This document shows, one piece after another, positions 1-10,559 of a DNA stretch of 64,000 nucleotides. The first letter of the stretch is position 1, and each line of letters begins with the position of its first letter. The stretch comes from Loripinus fragilis (lineage: Eukaryota > Mollusca > Bivalvia > Lucinida > Lucinidae): contig OZ026521.1 in the NCBI GenBank assembly GCA_964019695.1, forward strand, positions 33,887,601-33,951,600, written 5' to 3'. The position numbers and the translations under genes are program-made. The notes beneath the pieces were generated by a model. That model saw nothing but the letters and a program-made list of their open reading frames with translations, made no database searches and had not been told where the DNA came from.

Positions 1-415
1 ATACTAAAGAATCGTCAGTATTTGATAAAATGCTTCCGGTCGATGACAATGCCTCACTTTCGCATTGACCGAACATCCCATTATTTGAAGGGGATTTAGG
101 ATATCCTTACGTTATTTCACAATTGTTTTAAGAACTTTGAAGGTTGCCAAAAAGCATTAATTCGCTGAAACAGAACAAAGTTAATTAACTTCTTATCTTT
201 TATTAACCTTAGAATGAAAATGTTTTTCAAATAGCCTCGATAGATATAACAAACCAACGCTCAACACCCACTTGGAACATACCAATTGAATTTTGAATAC
301 AAATATAGGCATTATGAATATCAATACTTAGAAGTATACAGTTGAATATATACTTATTGAATAATCAACGCTTAGAAAACTACTCAATTATTCATTATTT
401 TTTCAAGACCTTTGA
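1..415. other. AT-rich non-coding stretch
   Basis: No gene, tRNA or clear element edge is visible. The sequence is simple AT-rich DNA with short near-repeats of the form TTGAATA and AATACTTAGAA around 290-370. Confidence 0.5.
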
Positions 416-821
416 GTAGAGCATACAATTTTTTTCTTTCAATCCAATTACATCACAAAATTAAAGAAAATTTTGCAGAAGGCTAGATTGTGTGTGAGAC
501 TGTCATTTCACAGGTTAGCCCGAGCCTTTAACCTGTAATCCATAGGCTATTTTAGATCATGACATCATTTGCTATTTTTAGACAAGATAAATTTAAGTTA
601 ATTATAAATTTTGAATATTTTTGAAAAGAGCAAATGCTCCATTTTCCATAATATTTTCAAATACTTGATATTTCAAAGGCATCAAAAGGCGTTATTATGG
701 AGTGAAAGGTTAACAGAGGTAGAGCATTCAATTTTTTCTTTCAATCCAATAGCATCACAAAATGAAAGAAAAATTTTCAAAAGGCTAGATTGTGTGTGGA
801 ACTGTCATTTCACAAGTTAAC
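416..821 (+). repeat. Direct duplication bracketing a TTAA MITE
   Basis: Two near-identical segments, 416-517 and 719-821, lie 303 bp apart in the same orientation. Both run from GTAGAGCAT through TTTCTTTCAATCCAAT and GGCTAGATTGTGTGTG to CTGTCATTTCACA. The space between them is almost exactly filled by a TTAA-flanked MITE (532-709). The arrangement suggests a local tandem duplication with the MITE at the junction, or a composite in which the flanks once belonged to a larger element. Other copies of the same MITE, at 27.9 and 30.7 kb, lack these flanks. Confidence 0.8.
532..709 (-). mobile_element. TTAA MITE, family L (copy 1)
   Basis: A 178-bp non-coding element flanked by TTAA at 528-531 and 710-713. 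Its ends read CCTGTAATCCATAGG and TTATGGAGTGAAAGG, matching the family ends CCCTTTACTCCATA and inverse. The centre carries GCAAATGCTCCATTTTCCATAATATTTTCAAA-like sequence, shared with copies at 27926-28145 and 30734-30930. A TTAA target is the hallmark of piggyBac transposons, so this is probably a piggyBac-mobilised MITE; no transposase is in the window. Confidence 0.75.
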
Positions 822-1565
822 CATCCACAATTTATACCCGATTTTCTTCAATAGCATCATATTTTTTCTATACATGTGTCTTAAAATATCTTCACATGCA
901 GGTGATGTATGAAAAAAAAATGAACAAAGAAAATTTGTGCCGACACTTATTTAGAGAAGCCTAAATTATCCACTGATTGAATCAGGGAAGATACAATTAT
1001 CAGCGCTTACACTGACAGCTTTCACTTGGATGTGAGGACTTAATTATTGCCGTAACAGCAAAAAGCCCTTATATTGACAGAATCAATACGCCGACGGGCT
1101 GAAAGCATCATTGCGAAAGACACAAGAATGTGCTTAATTTGTCCTTAGCCCTGCTCTATGGTAAACAGTCTTTTTTCTGTTTTTATTTTCATGCAACAGT
1201 GAACATTCTTGATTCTAATCAGTCGAGGATAACAAATGTCATCATTGTTAATGGCAGAACTCCTGGACCTAAGCAGGTAGTATGAGCTAGTAGTGGGTTG
1301 AGCTTGACTAATGTGCCTATTAGATAACTGACCTGATCTAATTGATAATTAAGAGATGCCCATCAAGCTACTGTGTTACCTTGTCATAAAGTCACAGTGA
1401 CCTGACAAGAGCTGTCAATCAAATCACAGGTAAAATACACAGCAAAAAAACCAACAACCAATCAAATTAGAGATAAAGCTACAAGAAATACAGTTCTTTA
1501 CTCTTTGGTGGCTTTCTGGAAAAATCAAGAATAATCAACTACATAGAGGATCTTACATGAGTGCT
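822..1565. other. Non-coding stretch, nothing recognised
   Basis: About 740 bp without a supportable exon, RNA gene or terminal repeat. Base composition is slightly less AT-biased than the first 400 bp. Confidence 0.45.
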
Positions 1566-1678
1566 CATGTTTTATTGAATTTATTAAACGAGTTGGGGAA
1601 AAGAGATAAAATGCGAGGCTTGCCGAGCATTTTATCTTTTTTTCGCAATGAGTTTGATAAATTCAACAATACAAAAGC
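1566..1678. mobile_element. Foldback MITE with AGATAAAATGC stem
   Basis: Arms TTTTATTGAATTTATTAAAC / GTTTGATAAATTCAACAATA and AGATAAAATGCGAGGC / GCCGAGCATTTTATCT pair over about 50 bp with little spacer. This is a compact palindromic element of about 113 bp. No superfamily can be assigned because no clear TSD is visible. Confidence 0.6.
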
Positions 1679-2273
1679 ACGACAGTTAGATTCTATTTAT
1701 CATAACACATTAAGATTACTTTGAAATCTCATTTCTGCCGTAAAAAGTTAAAATTTTATCATTATGTACGCAAGGTTGTTATGGACGTCATAGCGTTTCC
1801 CGAAAATCTGTAAACCACAAGTCTGCAAACCACTAGTGGTTTATCGGTTTTATTGCATGGCATTTTTTCACTCCCAGATGTGACGTCATATGATAAAATG
1901 TAATAAAATTAAGAAATTACAATATATCCTTCAATTGTTTTTCTGAGTATAGATTGAAATTTTGAAAATTGCAATTTTTGTATTTCCCTGGCAGCAGGAG
2001 AAGGATCCGTTTTATTGACTTCAAGCTATTTCTCTTAAAAAGAATTATTGCTGTCTTATTCGAGATTTTTTCTAAATTGCCAGGTTGCGCTATGTGTCTT
2101 AAAATAGAAATGCCATTTCCTGAAAGCGAGTTTTTATGTGTTATGCCAACTGTACTTTCTTAATGGACTGGAATGTCTCATTTTTGCATGGCTTTACGTA
2201 TACAGCTAAAAGATGGGAGACTCAATGCTTTGAAATGATAATGGTCCAATTTAAACTTGATCATCTCTCTTTT
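1679..2273. other. Non-coding stretch
   Basis: No exon recognised. A short dyad (AAACCACAAG..CTAGTGGTTT) around 1810-1840 and two GACGTCAT-like sites (1790, 1880) may be the remains of another foldback element, but its ends cannot be fixed. Confidence 0.4.
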
Positions 2274-2275
2274 TA

Positions 2276-2483
2276 CAGTAAAATCCGTCTTTAGCGGTTA
2301 CTCAAAGGAAGACCCCAAAATATATTTTCAAGACTGATAATCTCTTAATGCAGGAAAAAAGTATTGCAGAATGCTCCACTGGGTAGCATTCTGCAATACT
2401 TTCAACCTGCACTAAGCTACCAGCTGTCTTTAATACCTTTGTTTTGTATAATTTTGAGTGGCCGCTTAAGACAGGTTTCACTG
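2276..2483. mobile_element. Tc1/mariner-like MITE, family K (copy 1)
   Basis: Ends CAGTAAAATCCGTCTT and AAGACAGGTTTCACTG are inverted repeats and are followed on both sides by TA (2274-2275, 2484-2485), the Tc1/mariner target. The middle is a hairpin: AGTATTGCAGAATGCT pairs with AGCATTCTGCAATACT. Length is 208 bp and there is no coding potential. Related copies lie at 3453, 28197 and 41008. Confidence 0.8.
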
Positions 2484-2609
2484 TAAAATCATCACACTGT
2501 TCCTGCACAGGTGTGTTCTTGTTCTTCTTAGTGAGTTAGTGCTGGACTGATTTCGCCTTGATAAGTGCAAATGCACCCAGGGAAACTTTACACTGTTAAA
2601 TGGGTACAA

Positions 2610-2785
2610 TGGTCTCTTCGTTGTTGCGAGAAAACCTGTCTTGGGGGTTTGCGACCAGGTAAGACTCAAACTAGCCTGCTCAGCTACAGAGACTAGCTAG
2701 AATGTTGAAATTTTGCATGAAGTAACTTTAGATAATACACTTTCAAATAAGTGAATACCAAAGGCACTGATCAGACTGTGCGGAA
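2610..2785 (-). mobile_element. MITE family N, partial copy
   Basis: It begins with GCGAGAAAACCTGTCTTGGG, the family N terminus, and continues through GCTCAGCTACAGAGACTAGC and GATCAGACTGTGCGG. The opposite terminus is missing, so the copy is truncated just before the next repeat at 2795. Full copies are at 16303, 30129, 34983 and 36603. Confidence 0.6.
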
Positions 2786-2794
2786 ATCTGTTGC

Positions 2795-3050
2795 ACTTCA
2801 ATTAAGGGTTAAAATATTTTTACTGACCGTTCCAAGGCAGTATTTCTTTTGTGGATCATTCATGTTATTTCTGTCATGTGTTTGTTGTGCGCCACTGTTT
2901 ATTGCTGCCTTGTGGTCACCTGCAGGGAAAGGGCTGATCTCTTGGCTCTCCTTTGCGATATCTAATTGTGAGTTTGTTACTTTCCCATTGGTATCATGGG
3001 TCAGGTGTGGTACTTGATTGTATTGATTCCTGATCTTTGCCTTCTTTCTT
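2795..3050 (+). repeat. Interspersed repeat A2 (copy a)
   Basis: An unclassified repeat of about 255 bp shared with 15515-15840 and the split copy at 38337-39257. Diagnostic stretches are CTGACCGTTCCAAGGC, CTTGTGGTCACCTGC, GGGCTGATCTCTTGGCTCTC and GGTCAGGTGTGGTACTTGAT. Short open frames inside it in this copy and the 15.7-kb copy are chance readings of the repeat. It is distantly similar to repeat A (13565). Confidence 0.7.
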
Positions 3051-3452
3051 TAACTTCCATTCCTCCACTATCAAGTCCCTGGTTGAAACTTTAATCATTG
3101 TGCCAGCTGCATAATTTTTTTATGTCCTTTGCTGTTGATGGGACCTAAAGCACATGGCATATAGTCTTTAATGGGATTGAAAATCAACACCATGGAACAT
3201 ATAAACATGCTCTCAATTATTTATACAATATAATGATTATTCTTTATAGAGCAATAAATTGAAACCCCATCATTGATGGATCGAAAAAATTTCAAAACCC
3301 ATTCAGCTTAAAGTAGGTTGGGGTCACAATTGCTGTATGTTCAAATTTTTAATGTATGGAAGAATTTCGGACCAAATTTTTTCTAGTTTCCGTAATCTGC
3401 TTTGTGACATCAAAATTTGTGTAAAACCAGCAAATTGTTAATCATGTATCTA
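3051..3452. other. Non-coding stretch
   Basis: No exon or element edges recognised between the A2 repeat and the next mariner-like MITE. Confidence 0.4.
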
Positions 3453-3644
3453 CAGTAAAACCTCTCTTAAGCGGCCACTCAAAAAGAAGACCAAAAATTG
3501 TTTTTCAAGACTGATTATCGCTTAATGCAGGTCAAAAGTATTGCAGAGCATTCTGCAATACTTTGGACCTTCATTAAGCTACCATTTGCCATTAAGATCT
3601 TTGTTTGTCTTTGTTTGAGTGGCAGCTTAAGACAGGTTTTACTG
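3453..3644. mobile_element. Tc1/mariner-like MITE, family K (copy 2)
   Basis: Ends CAGTAAAACCTCTCTTAAGC and GCTTAAGACAGGTTTTACTG, with TA on both sides (3451-3452 and 3645-3646). A central hairpin is built on AGTATTGCAGA and TCTGCAATACT. At 192 bp it is the best-preserved copy of the family in the window. Confidence 0.82.
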
Positions 3645-3695
3645 TACGTAGCTGTGTCAACTATTTCCATTTCTTGAAACTATGAGTGTTATGCT

Positions 3696-3767
3696 TATGC
3701 AAATATTGATTACACAGATCAGACTGTGCAATTGCACAGTCTGATCCGTGTTATCAATATTTGCATG
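3696..3767. repeat. 72-bp near-perfect palindrome
   Basis: The arms start with ATGCAAATATTGAT and end with ATCAATATTTGCAT. They meet at CAGACTGTGCAATTGCACAGTCTG with no spacer and only about two mismatches. The GATCAGACTGTGC core is the same as in MITE families N and T, so this is probably the bare core of one of them. Confidence 0.7.
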
Positions 3768-3984
3768 TACAGGAATCATTCTTGCTTGATGCAACTGATC
3801 TTTGCTTTAATTGCTATCTCCATTTGTGTTTCCAAAATTACTTTTCTTTTGCCTCGGCTCAATGTATTATTTCGGAACCCGAGTTCTGAAAATGTTAGCT
3901 TGAAAATAGAAATAAAATCACACTGGTCAATTTAACAAGGAGATGCCATTAGACAGTCCCATTCATTTATTCCTATTATTTCAG

Positions 3985-4117
3985 ACATCGCCAGAAGTGG
4001 TAATAAGCTGCTGAACCAGTCAATAAAATGAAGGAAATTCTAGCGCAGCAGAAGCCAGGTGTCATGTTATGGAAGTTGGATAATTTTGTCGTCTCCGAGT
4101 GAGGAGAAAGTGTCAGT
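3985..4117 (+). promoter_or_regulatory. Putative 5'UTR with in-frame upstream ORF
   Basis: TTATTTCAG at 3976-3984 looks like a splice acceptor, so an untranslated exon segment may start at 3985. An upstream ORF of 24 codons runs 4028-4102. It lies in the same frame as the WW-domain start codon, and its TGA at 4100-4102 is 15 bp before that ATG. The stop supports 4118 as the real start and could make translation depend on re-initiation. The acceptor and the UTR status are inferred. Confidence 0.45.
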
Positions 4118-4221
4118 ATGACGTCCAGTGTGAAAAATGGATTAAAATGTATAAATTCGGAATTACCCGATGATTGGGAAGCAAAACTGGTTCCCGACGA
4201 AGGGAGGATTTATTATGTCGA
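4118..4221 (+). CDS. First coding exon of a WW-domain protein (partial)
   Basis: The exon encodes 34 complete residues plus two bases of the next codon. It opens with MTSSVKNGLKC and enters the N-terminal half of a WW domain: LPDDWE (the first conserved Trp with its LPxxWE context), then DEGRIYYV (the GR.YYv strand). WW domains bind proline-rich motifs and occur in signalling and scaffolding proteins. The exon stops inside the domain at GTAAGT (4222-4227), an ideal donor; the split codon GA- would become Asp or Glu, fitting the usual YYvDH. The start has A at -3 and an in-frame TGA at 4100. The second half of the domain (HNxxTxTTxWxxP) must lie on a later exon, which I did not find. The parent gene cannot be named; a KIBRA/WWC-like or PLEKHA-like protein is possible. 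Retention of frame and donor argues for a live exon. Confidence 0.72.
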
Positions 4222-4859
4222 GTAAGTACATGCACTTGATTTTATCTTTCCGATTGCCGATTAAATTTCGTAAATCTCTTACATGAAAGAAAGATGAAAT
4301 CTTTTTTTAATGGTTGTGAAATTGATTTTTCTTGACCATGCTAGATCTTGTGAACCTGTTTTGTTTTCTGTTTTTTACCCCCTTCCAATTTATGAGGATC
4401 AAGAAAGATTAATGAACGAATCCTCTATAACTTTGGACAAGCTAAATTTCATTTAAAGAAAATGTTATGTTCACATTTGGAAAAATGGTGTAAGGTTTAA
4501 TAATACCACCCTTACCAACTTTAGCACTAAATATCTCATGATGTGCAAGGTCTACAGTGATGTAGTTATACCATGTTTGTCCACCTGTACGTAAGATTAT
4601 CCACCGCTTATGCTCGTGGATTATCTCCTGGTAAGGCGGACAACCCATGGTATAACTATTAATCTTTTGAAATTGAAACTTTTAATTGAAAACCTGGCTT
4701 TATTTCTTGCATGCAAACAACAAGCTTTACCTGGTTGGAAACCCTGAAGACAGGGTTTTTGCGCAACAAGGCCCAATTTAGTAAATTTGTGAACAGAGTG
4801 TTCATGTGGAATAAGTTTCAACAGTTTCAGCAGGAATTAAAGATGCATTTTTGATCCTA
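4222..4859 (+). other. Start of a probable long intron
   Basis: The intron opens with GTAAGTACATG. No further exon is visible here. A fragment of MITE family N (GAAACCCTGAAGACAGGGTT, about 4737-4757, with GCGCAACAAGGCCC after it) lies inside. Confidence 0.5.
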
Positions 4860-4983
4860 GAAAACTTTATGTTTATTTTTGTAAACTGAAAAAAGTTGTA
4901 CTATTTTTGTAAACTTAAAAGTTGTACTTGTATATACATTTTTAATGAACAGAGAAAGTTTCATATGCATATTAAATTTTGTG

Positions 4984-5010
4984 TAAATAATAATAATAAT
5001 AATAATAATA

Positions 5011-5059
<49 letters not shown>

Positions 5060-5091
5060 TGATAAAAATATTGATAATAAAAATGATGATG

Positions 5092-5189
<98 letters not shown>

Positions 5190-5206
5190 AATAATAATAA
5201 TAATAA
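4984..5206. repeat. Compound (AAT)n/(GAT)n microsatellite
   Basis: About 220 bp of trinucleotide repeat. AAT blocks alternate with GAT blocks, including a run of about 15 GAT codons at 5144-5188. The long frames here read as poly-Asn/poly-Asp on the plus strand and poly-Leu/Ser or poly-Tyr/His on the minus strand; all are artefacts of the repeat. Confidence 0.95.
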
Positions 5207-5214
5207 CACCCTAG

Positions 5215-5475
5215 AAAATGTCTCTGGAATAACATTGTTTTCCATTGTTTTCCATTGTTATTCCAATGATTTTTGTCAGAGTCTCTGTTATTCCACTGGA
5301 AGTCAATAGAATTTAAAATAACACTGTTATTTCACTATTATTCCAATGGTATTCCAATGAAAATACCGGTTACTTTACCACTGGTATGGTTCCACTGTTA
5401 ATCCAATGAAATACCAGTGGCTTTTTGATCCATTGGAATTTTTTCACTGTTTTCCACTGTTTTTTTGTGTATCTG
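5215..5475. repeat. Degenerate TTATTCCACTG/TTCCAATG tract
   Basis: About 260 bp built from irregular variants of TTATTCCACTG, TATTCCAATGG and TTTTCCATTG, some inverted (ATACCAGTGG versus CCACTGGTAT). It has the character of a decayed short-unit minisatellite with internal dyads. Confidence 0.6.
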
Positions 5476-5846
5476 TATAATCAATGGTATTTTTATCACA
5501 TGTTCTTTGAAATAAAAATGGTGCTATATACAAGTGCACCAATAAAAATGATTTTAAATCTGTGACAGTACACAATCACATGTATAATACCTTAAGATAT
5601 TTCATGTTCCTATTTGAGAACAGAAAGTATCATGTTCATATTTATGAAAAGAAATGTTTCATATTCATAGTTGTGAGAGCTTAGTGTTCATATTTTAGAA
5701 ATTGTAAGAGTTTTACATTCATTTTTGAGAACAGAAAAAGGTTTTGCATTTTTGTGAACTAAAAAAAATCTATTTGTGAACAGAAAGTTTTAAGATTTAA
5801 ACTTTATATTTTATTAACTAGAAAATGTTGTAAACAAGAAAAAGTA

Positions 5847-6040
5847 AGTGAGTATGATCTGGAAATACCACAATCACACACTGCAGACCAACCCCCGGCA
5901 CCGTAAGGAAAAGCGACAGAACACTAACAATCACAAGACATCAAAAAGACAATTCCAGTAAGTTACGAACCAGCTCCCTCTTCCTCGAAACTAGAAAGGA
6001 CACTAAGTAATGCTTAAACAAAACAAGGACCAAACACAGA
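5847..6040 (+). repeat. Interspersed repeat A (copy 1, truncated)
   Basis: It starts AGTAAGTGAGTATGA and runs through CACTGCAGACCAAC, CAGAACACTAACAATCACAA and AACAAGGACCAAACACAGA. It stops exactly at the left end of the big TIR element (6041). Other copies are at 10108-10395, 13565-13850 (minus) and 56610-56830. No TIRs or coding sequence; class unknown. Confidence 0.7.
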
Positions 6041-6790
6041 TAGGCGCGTTGCTGAAATTCAAATTTTCGAAAAAACTTACCTCATCGTCATAAAGGATGA
6101 AACAGGTCTTAAATTGAAGATGAATGACTCTACTTTAATTCTGATTGGGTCGTACGCTCAAAAATTGGTAGCATCATATTAAAAAATGGGGAGATAACTC
6201 AATGTTTGCAAAAAACGGAAACGTAAAGTACGGTTTTAAACTGATTTTGTATTGACAAAAAGACGTTCTTTTTCGCAAATTATTTTATTTTCTAAAAGTA
6301 AGTTTACTGTCATTTATATTTGTATGAGTTTTATTGATTTTTATAAATTTAAACATAGTTTTTTAGGGGGATAACTCTTACTACCCTATAAAATTTAATA
6401 TTTTACTCTATATTATTCCTTGTAATACCGTTATATTTTATCAGAACCCGCAAAACTTCATAATTTCTAAAACAATTGTCTTTTTGCTTTTCAAAAACAT
6501 AATTTGCCGCATCCTGATATGCCTGACGGCTCATAAATTTGCTTCTTAAGTTGCCACCCTGTGTGGAAAAACAGCGTTTTAATGCATTTTTCCAATACAC
6601 TTGATACGAGCATAGGAGATTCGCTGATTAACTTTTGGAGAAAACTTACATTAGCGTCCTAAATGATGATACATGGCTCAATTAAAGATAAATATATCTG
6701 TACTATCAATTTGTGAGGATTGTACGTTAAAATCGAGTATCGTCATTCATAAAATGGGGAAGTAACCCTGGTACTAGAAATAATGTAAAA
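6041..6790 (+). repeat. Left inverted arm of the 5.3-kb element
   Basis: This arm pairs with 10560-11341. Shared landmarks, in order, are ACTTACCTCATCGTCATAAA (6077-6096), AAATTGGTAGC, GGGGGATAACTC, CTTACTACCCTATAAAAT and ATACACTTGATA. A second, weaker version of the ACTTAC..CATCGTCCTAAAGGATGA block (about 6646-6670) shows the arm is itself an internal duplication. Confidence 0.8.
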
Positions 6791-6899
6791 CCAGCATAGA
6801 TTTAGTACCTCCTTGAAATATTGCTTCTCTGCTTTTTTTTTTTACTTTTACTCACACAAAAGTATATCTGTTTGATATGTCTAGTCTTTCTTTCTTAGA

Positions 6900-9260
6900 T
6901 AGATAAAATAGAATTTCAGAAACAGCAATATGACGTTCTTATTAGATATTAATATTATCTGATTTGCATATTCAAGAATATTAATGAAAACGTAAGTAAT
7001 GAGAAAAATTGTAGACTAAATCAAGGGGTGTCACCTACAAAATTACCTATATGTCGCTGTTTATCATTCCAGACTAAGAATTGTGGTACCAAATTAAAGT
7101 TGAGACATTAGCAAAATGACCAACTGAATAGATATACGAATAATCTAATTTGCATACTCATGAATATTAATGAAAACATACGAAATGAGAGAAAATTGGC
7201 CGAAAAATTAAGGGGTATATCTACAAAATTACCACTACACCAGCTGCTAAATATCTTATCCTACAAGATTTGGTACCTAATAAAAGTTGAGACAAAGCCA
7301 TTTGACTAAAATGATTAAATATACGAATTATCTCATTTAAATATTCATGAATATTAATGTAAACGTAAGAAATAAGAAAAAAATGGTAGAAAAATTAAGG
7401 GGGTATACCTACAAAATGTCCTATATGTCTGCTGCGTACTAGCCTAGACTACAAAACTTGGTACCAAATAAAAGTTGAGACACTGCCATTTGACTAAAAT
7501 GATTAAATATGCGAATGATCTAATTTAAATATTCAATAATATTAATGTAAACATAAGACATAAAACAAAATTTGTAGAAAAATAAAGGTGGTATACTTTA
7601 AAAATTACCAGTACGCTAGCTGCTAACTATCCTATCTTACAAAACCTGGTACCAAATAAAAGATGAGGCATAGCCTTTTGATCAAAATGATGAAATATAC
7701 GAATTATCTAATTTAAATATTCATGAATATTAATGAAAGCATAAGAGACAAGAGAAAATTGGTAGAAAAATTAAGGTGGTATACTTTCAAAATTACCTAT
7801 ATATCTACTGCTAACTATCGTAGACTACAAAACTTGGTATCAAATTAAAGCTGAGACATTGTTTTTTGACCAAAATGATTAAAATATACGAAGAATCTAA
7901 TTTGAATATTAATGAATATTAATGTAAAAAGTATAAATATGAGAAAATTGGTAAAAGAATGAAGGTGGTATATCTACAAAATGTCCTATATGTCTGCTGT
8001 TTACTAGACTAGACTATAAAATTTGGTACCAAAAAAAAGTTGAGACTTTGCCATTTAATCAAAATTATTAAATATGCGAATTATCTAATTTAAATATTCA
8101 TGAATATTAATGTAAACATAAGAAATAAGACTAAATTAGTAGAAATATTAAGGGGGTATACCTACAAAATTACATGTACTCCAGCTGAAAACTATCCTAG
8201 ACTATTAAAATTGGTACCCAATAACAGTTGAGACATAATCATTTCACTAAAATGATTAAATATACGAATTATTTAATTTAAATATTCATGAATATTAATG
8301 TAAACATAAGAAACAAGACAAAATTGGTAAAAAATTAAGGTGGTATACCTACAAAATTAACATGACGCTAGCTGATAATTATCCTATCTTACAAAACTTG
8401 CTATCAAACAAAAGTTGAGATATAGTCATTTGGTCAAAATGATAAAATATACGAATTTTATCATTTAAATATTCATGAATATGGATGAAAGCATAAGAAA
8501 TAAGATAAAATAGATAGAAAAAATAAGGGGGTATAGCTCCAAAATTACCTATATTTCTACTGCCAACTATCGTAGACTGCAAAACTTAGTACCAAATTCA
8601 AATTGAGACATTGCATTTTGACCAAAATGATTAAATTTACAAATTATCTAATTTGAATATATTCATGAATATTAATGAATACTTAAGAAATAAGAGGAAA
8701 TTTAACGAAAAATTAGGTGATTTACGTTCAAAATAACCACTTAGTCAGCCGCTAACTATGATTAACTTTAAAACTAGGTACTAAATAAAAGTTGAGACAT
8801 TTTCATTTGATGAAAATGATTAAATATACAAATGATCTAATTCGAATACCCATAAATATTAGTTTAAACATTAGAAATAAGACAAAATTGGTAGATTAAT
8901 TAAGGTGGAATCTCTTCCAAATTACCTCAACACCAGCTGCTTACTATCCTAGACTACAAAACTTGGTACCAAATAATAGTTGAGATACAGGTATGTGACC
9001 CTTTGACTATAGGTATTCGAAATATCTAATTTTTATATTCACGAATATTAATGAACACATAAAAAGAATAAGTCAAAAATAGTAGAAAACTAAAGTGGTT
9101 TGACCTACAAAATAACCTATATTTCAGCTGCCATATATCCTGGACTACCAACCATGGTACCAAATAAAAGTTGAGGCCTATTATGAATATACAAATGATC
9201 TCATTTGCTTGTCTCATGAATGTATAAGAAAACATAAAAAAGAAAGAAGAACACAGAATG
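6900..9260 (+). repeat. 187-bp satellite array, about 12.5 units
   Basis: A diverged tandem array. The anchor ATTCATGAATATTAATG recurs near 6971, 7158, 7343, 7531, 7718, 7908, 8097, 8286, 8472, 8660, 8850, 9040 and 9212, giving a period of 186-190 bp. Typical units also contain GAGACATTGCCATTTGAC, ACTTGGTACCAAATAAAAGT, a CAGCTGCTAACTATCC block and GGGGTATACCTACAAAATTA. Better units hold the 16-bp perfect palindrome AATATTCATGAATATT. Chance frames in it are not genes. Confidence 0.9.
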
Positions 9261-9261
9261 A

Positions 9262-9712
9262 TAAAATTTAGTTCTAGGCTTTAATTTGAGAATAGGATAA
9301 CTAGCAACTGACATATACGTAATTTTGTTAGTACACCCCTTTAATTTTTCCGAAATTTTCTCTTCTCTCTTATATTTTGATTAATATTTATGAGTGAGAA
9401 TGTTAGAAAATTTGTTAAATGGACAATTTGGTAAAAGTGCAGTGATTTGGCATTATTTGGTACAAAGAGTGTTTGCCTAAAATAATTCGCAGCTGAGTTG
9501 TAAGTATCTTTGTGGGTACACCTTTTTATTTTTTTTATGATTTCCTAATGTATTCATTAATTTTCATGAATATGCAAATTTGCTCACTAACATACTTTAC
9601 CGCTGAATGAAGCTGCTGTGTCTTACTTTTGTTTTGTATCGAGTTAGTACTTTAGGATGAGTTTCTGCTGAGATATAAGTAATTTGTAGGGACATACCCA
9701 ACTGGACATACC
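9262..9712 (-). repeat. Three inverted satellite units
   Basis: Segments 9262-9400, 9430-9590 and 9620-9710 match the reverse complement of the 187-bp unit (for example GGATAACTAGCAACTGACAT, TTCATGAATATGCAAATTTG and ATAAGTAATTTGTAGGGACA). The array therefore reverses orientation near 9260, as expected if satellite units were part of both inverted arms and expanded in the left one. Confidence 0.75.
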
Positions 9713-10107
9713 CAACTGTTTTGAAGCGCATTGTTTGTTGCCATGGAAACCACACAATTTCACATAGCTCAAATGGGGTTATTTTGAGGGCAATACTTTT
9801 ACCTATTGAAGGCGGTCCCACAAAACAATTTGACGCCCATGAGAAGTTGTCCTGAGGACGCAAGGCTGGTCTAATTCGACCATTTGGTACTAAGGAAATT
9901 AAACGCTTTTACTTTTGATATATAGATAGTGTAACACATTTTGTGGGTATTGCTAGGAAGAATGGACATTATGACGACAGTTAAATCAAAGCTACTTGTT
10001 GATTCTCAAAACTCATTTCTCGTTTATCACTTTAAAAGCTTGAACCTAGTCCAAAATAGTGCTATGAATGAAACATTCATTACAATAGCTGGACACTAGA
10101 TACGCAA
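9713..10107. other. Unassigned interior of the 5.3-kb element
   Basis: About 390 bp between the inverted satellite units and repeat A. Richer in GC than the array; includes TTTGTTGCCATGGAAACCAC and CCTGAGGACG. No counterpart was found on the left side of the element. Confidence 0.4.
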
Positions 10108-10395
10108 AAAGTAAGTGAGTATAAACAAGAAAAAACACAATCACTACTGCAGATCAACCCACGGCATCGTGAGGAAGAGGAACAGAACACTTACAGTCAC
10201 AAGACACCAGGAAGACAATTAAAGCAAAGCAACTATCATTCTCTTCCTCGTCAAGGTGTTAACAAAAATAGAAAGAACACAAATAGGTGCATAATAAAAC
10301 AAAGACCAACACAGAACCCCCACAAATATTCCGAGGTACATTAAAAAATGAATCAACAACAATAATCAACAACAATGTAAGATTCTGTATGATTT
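10108..10395 (+). repeat. Interspersed repeat A (copy 2)
   Basis: It begins AAGTAAGTGAGTATAAACA and continues with CACTGCAGATCAACCC, CAGAACACTTACAGTCACAA, TCTCTTCCTCGTCAAGG and ACACAGAACCCCCACAAAT, ending in AACAACAAT repeats. It sits inside the big element between the satellite and the right arm. Confidence 0.75.
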
Positions 10396-10559
10396 TGGAG
10401 GCCATCTTGAAAACATGCAAATAAGCTCAATAAGACGCCATTTCTCAGCTTGCAAACATTGGTTTTCGGATTTAGCATACCAAATTACCTTGAAGAAATG
10501 TGTCAGACCCTTTGTCTTCAGAAATAAGTCCATACTTGATACTTTTAAAATTCATGATT

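Larger units (their letters stand above)
4860..5830. repeat. Degenerate minisatellite of TTGTGAACAGAAA units
   Basis: Loose copies of a motif near TTTTGTGAACAGAAAGTTTC, mixed with CATGTTCATATT, occur at 4875-4975 and 5590-5830 and resume at 11345-11480. The tract is interrupted by a trinucleotide microsatellite, a TTCCAATG-type tract, repeat A and the large TIR element. This suggests those sequences expanded or inserted within one old minisatellite. Confidence 0.55.

Noticed and set aside
4896..5309. 137-codon frame rich in Asn and Asp
   Set aside because: It is a translation of the AAT/GAT microsatellite; the minus-strand Leu/Ser and Tyr/His frames are the same artefact.
6900..9260. CRISPR-like regular spacing
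   Set aside because: The period is 187 bp with diverged full-length units and no short identical repeats with unique spacers; this is satellite DNA in a eukaryotic context.
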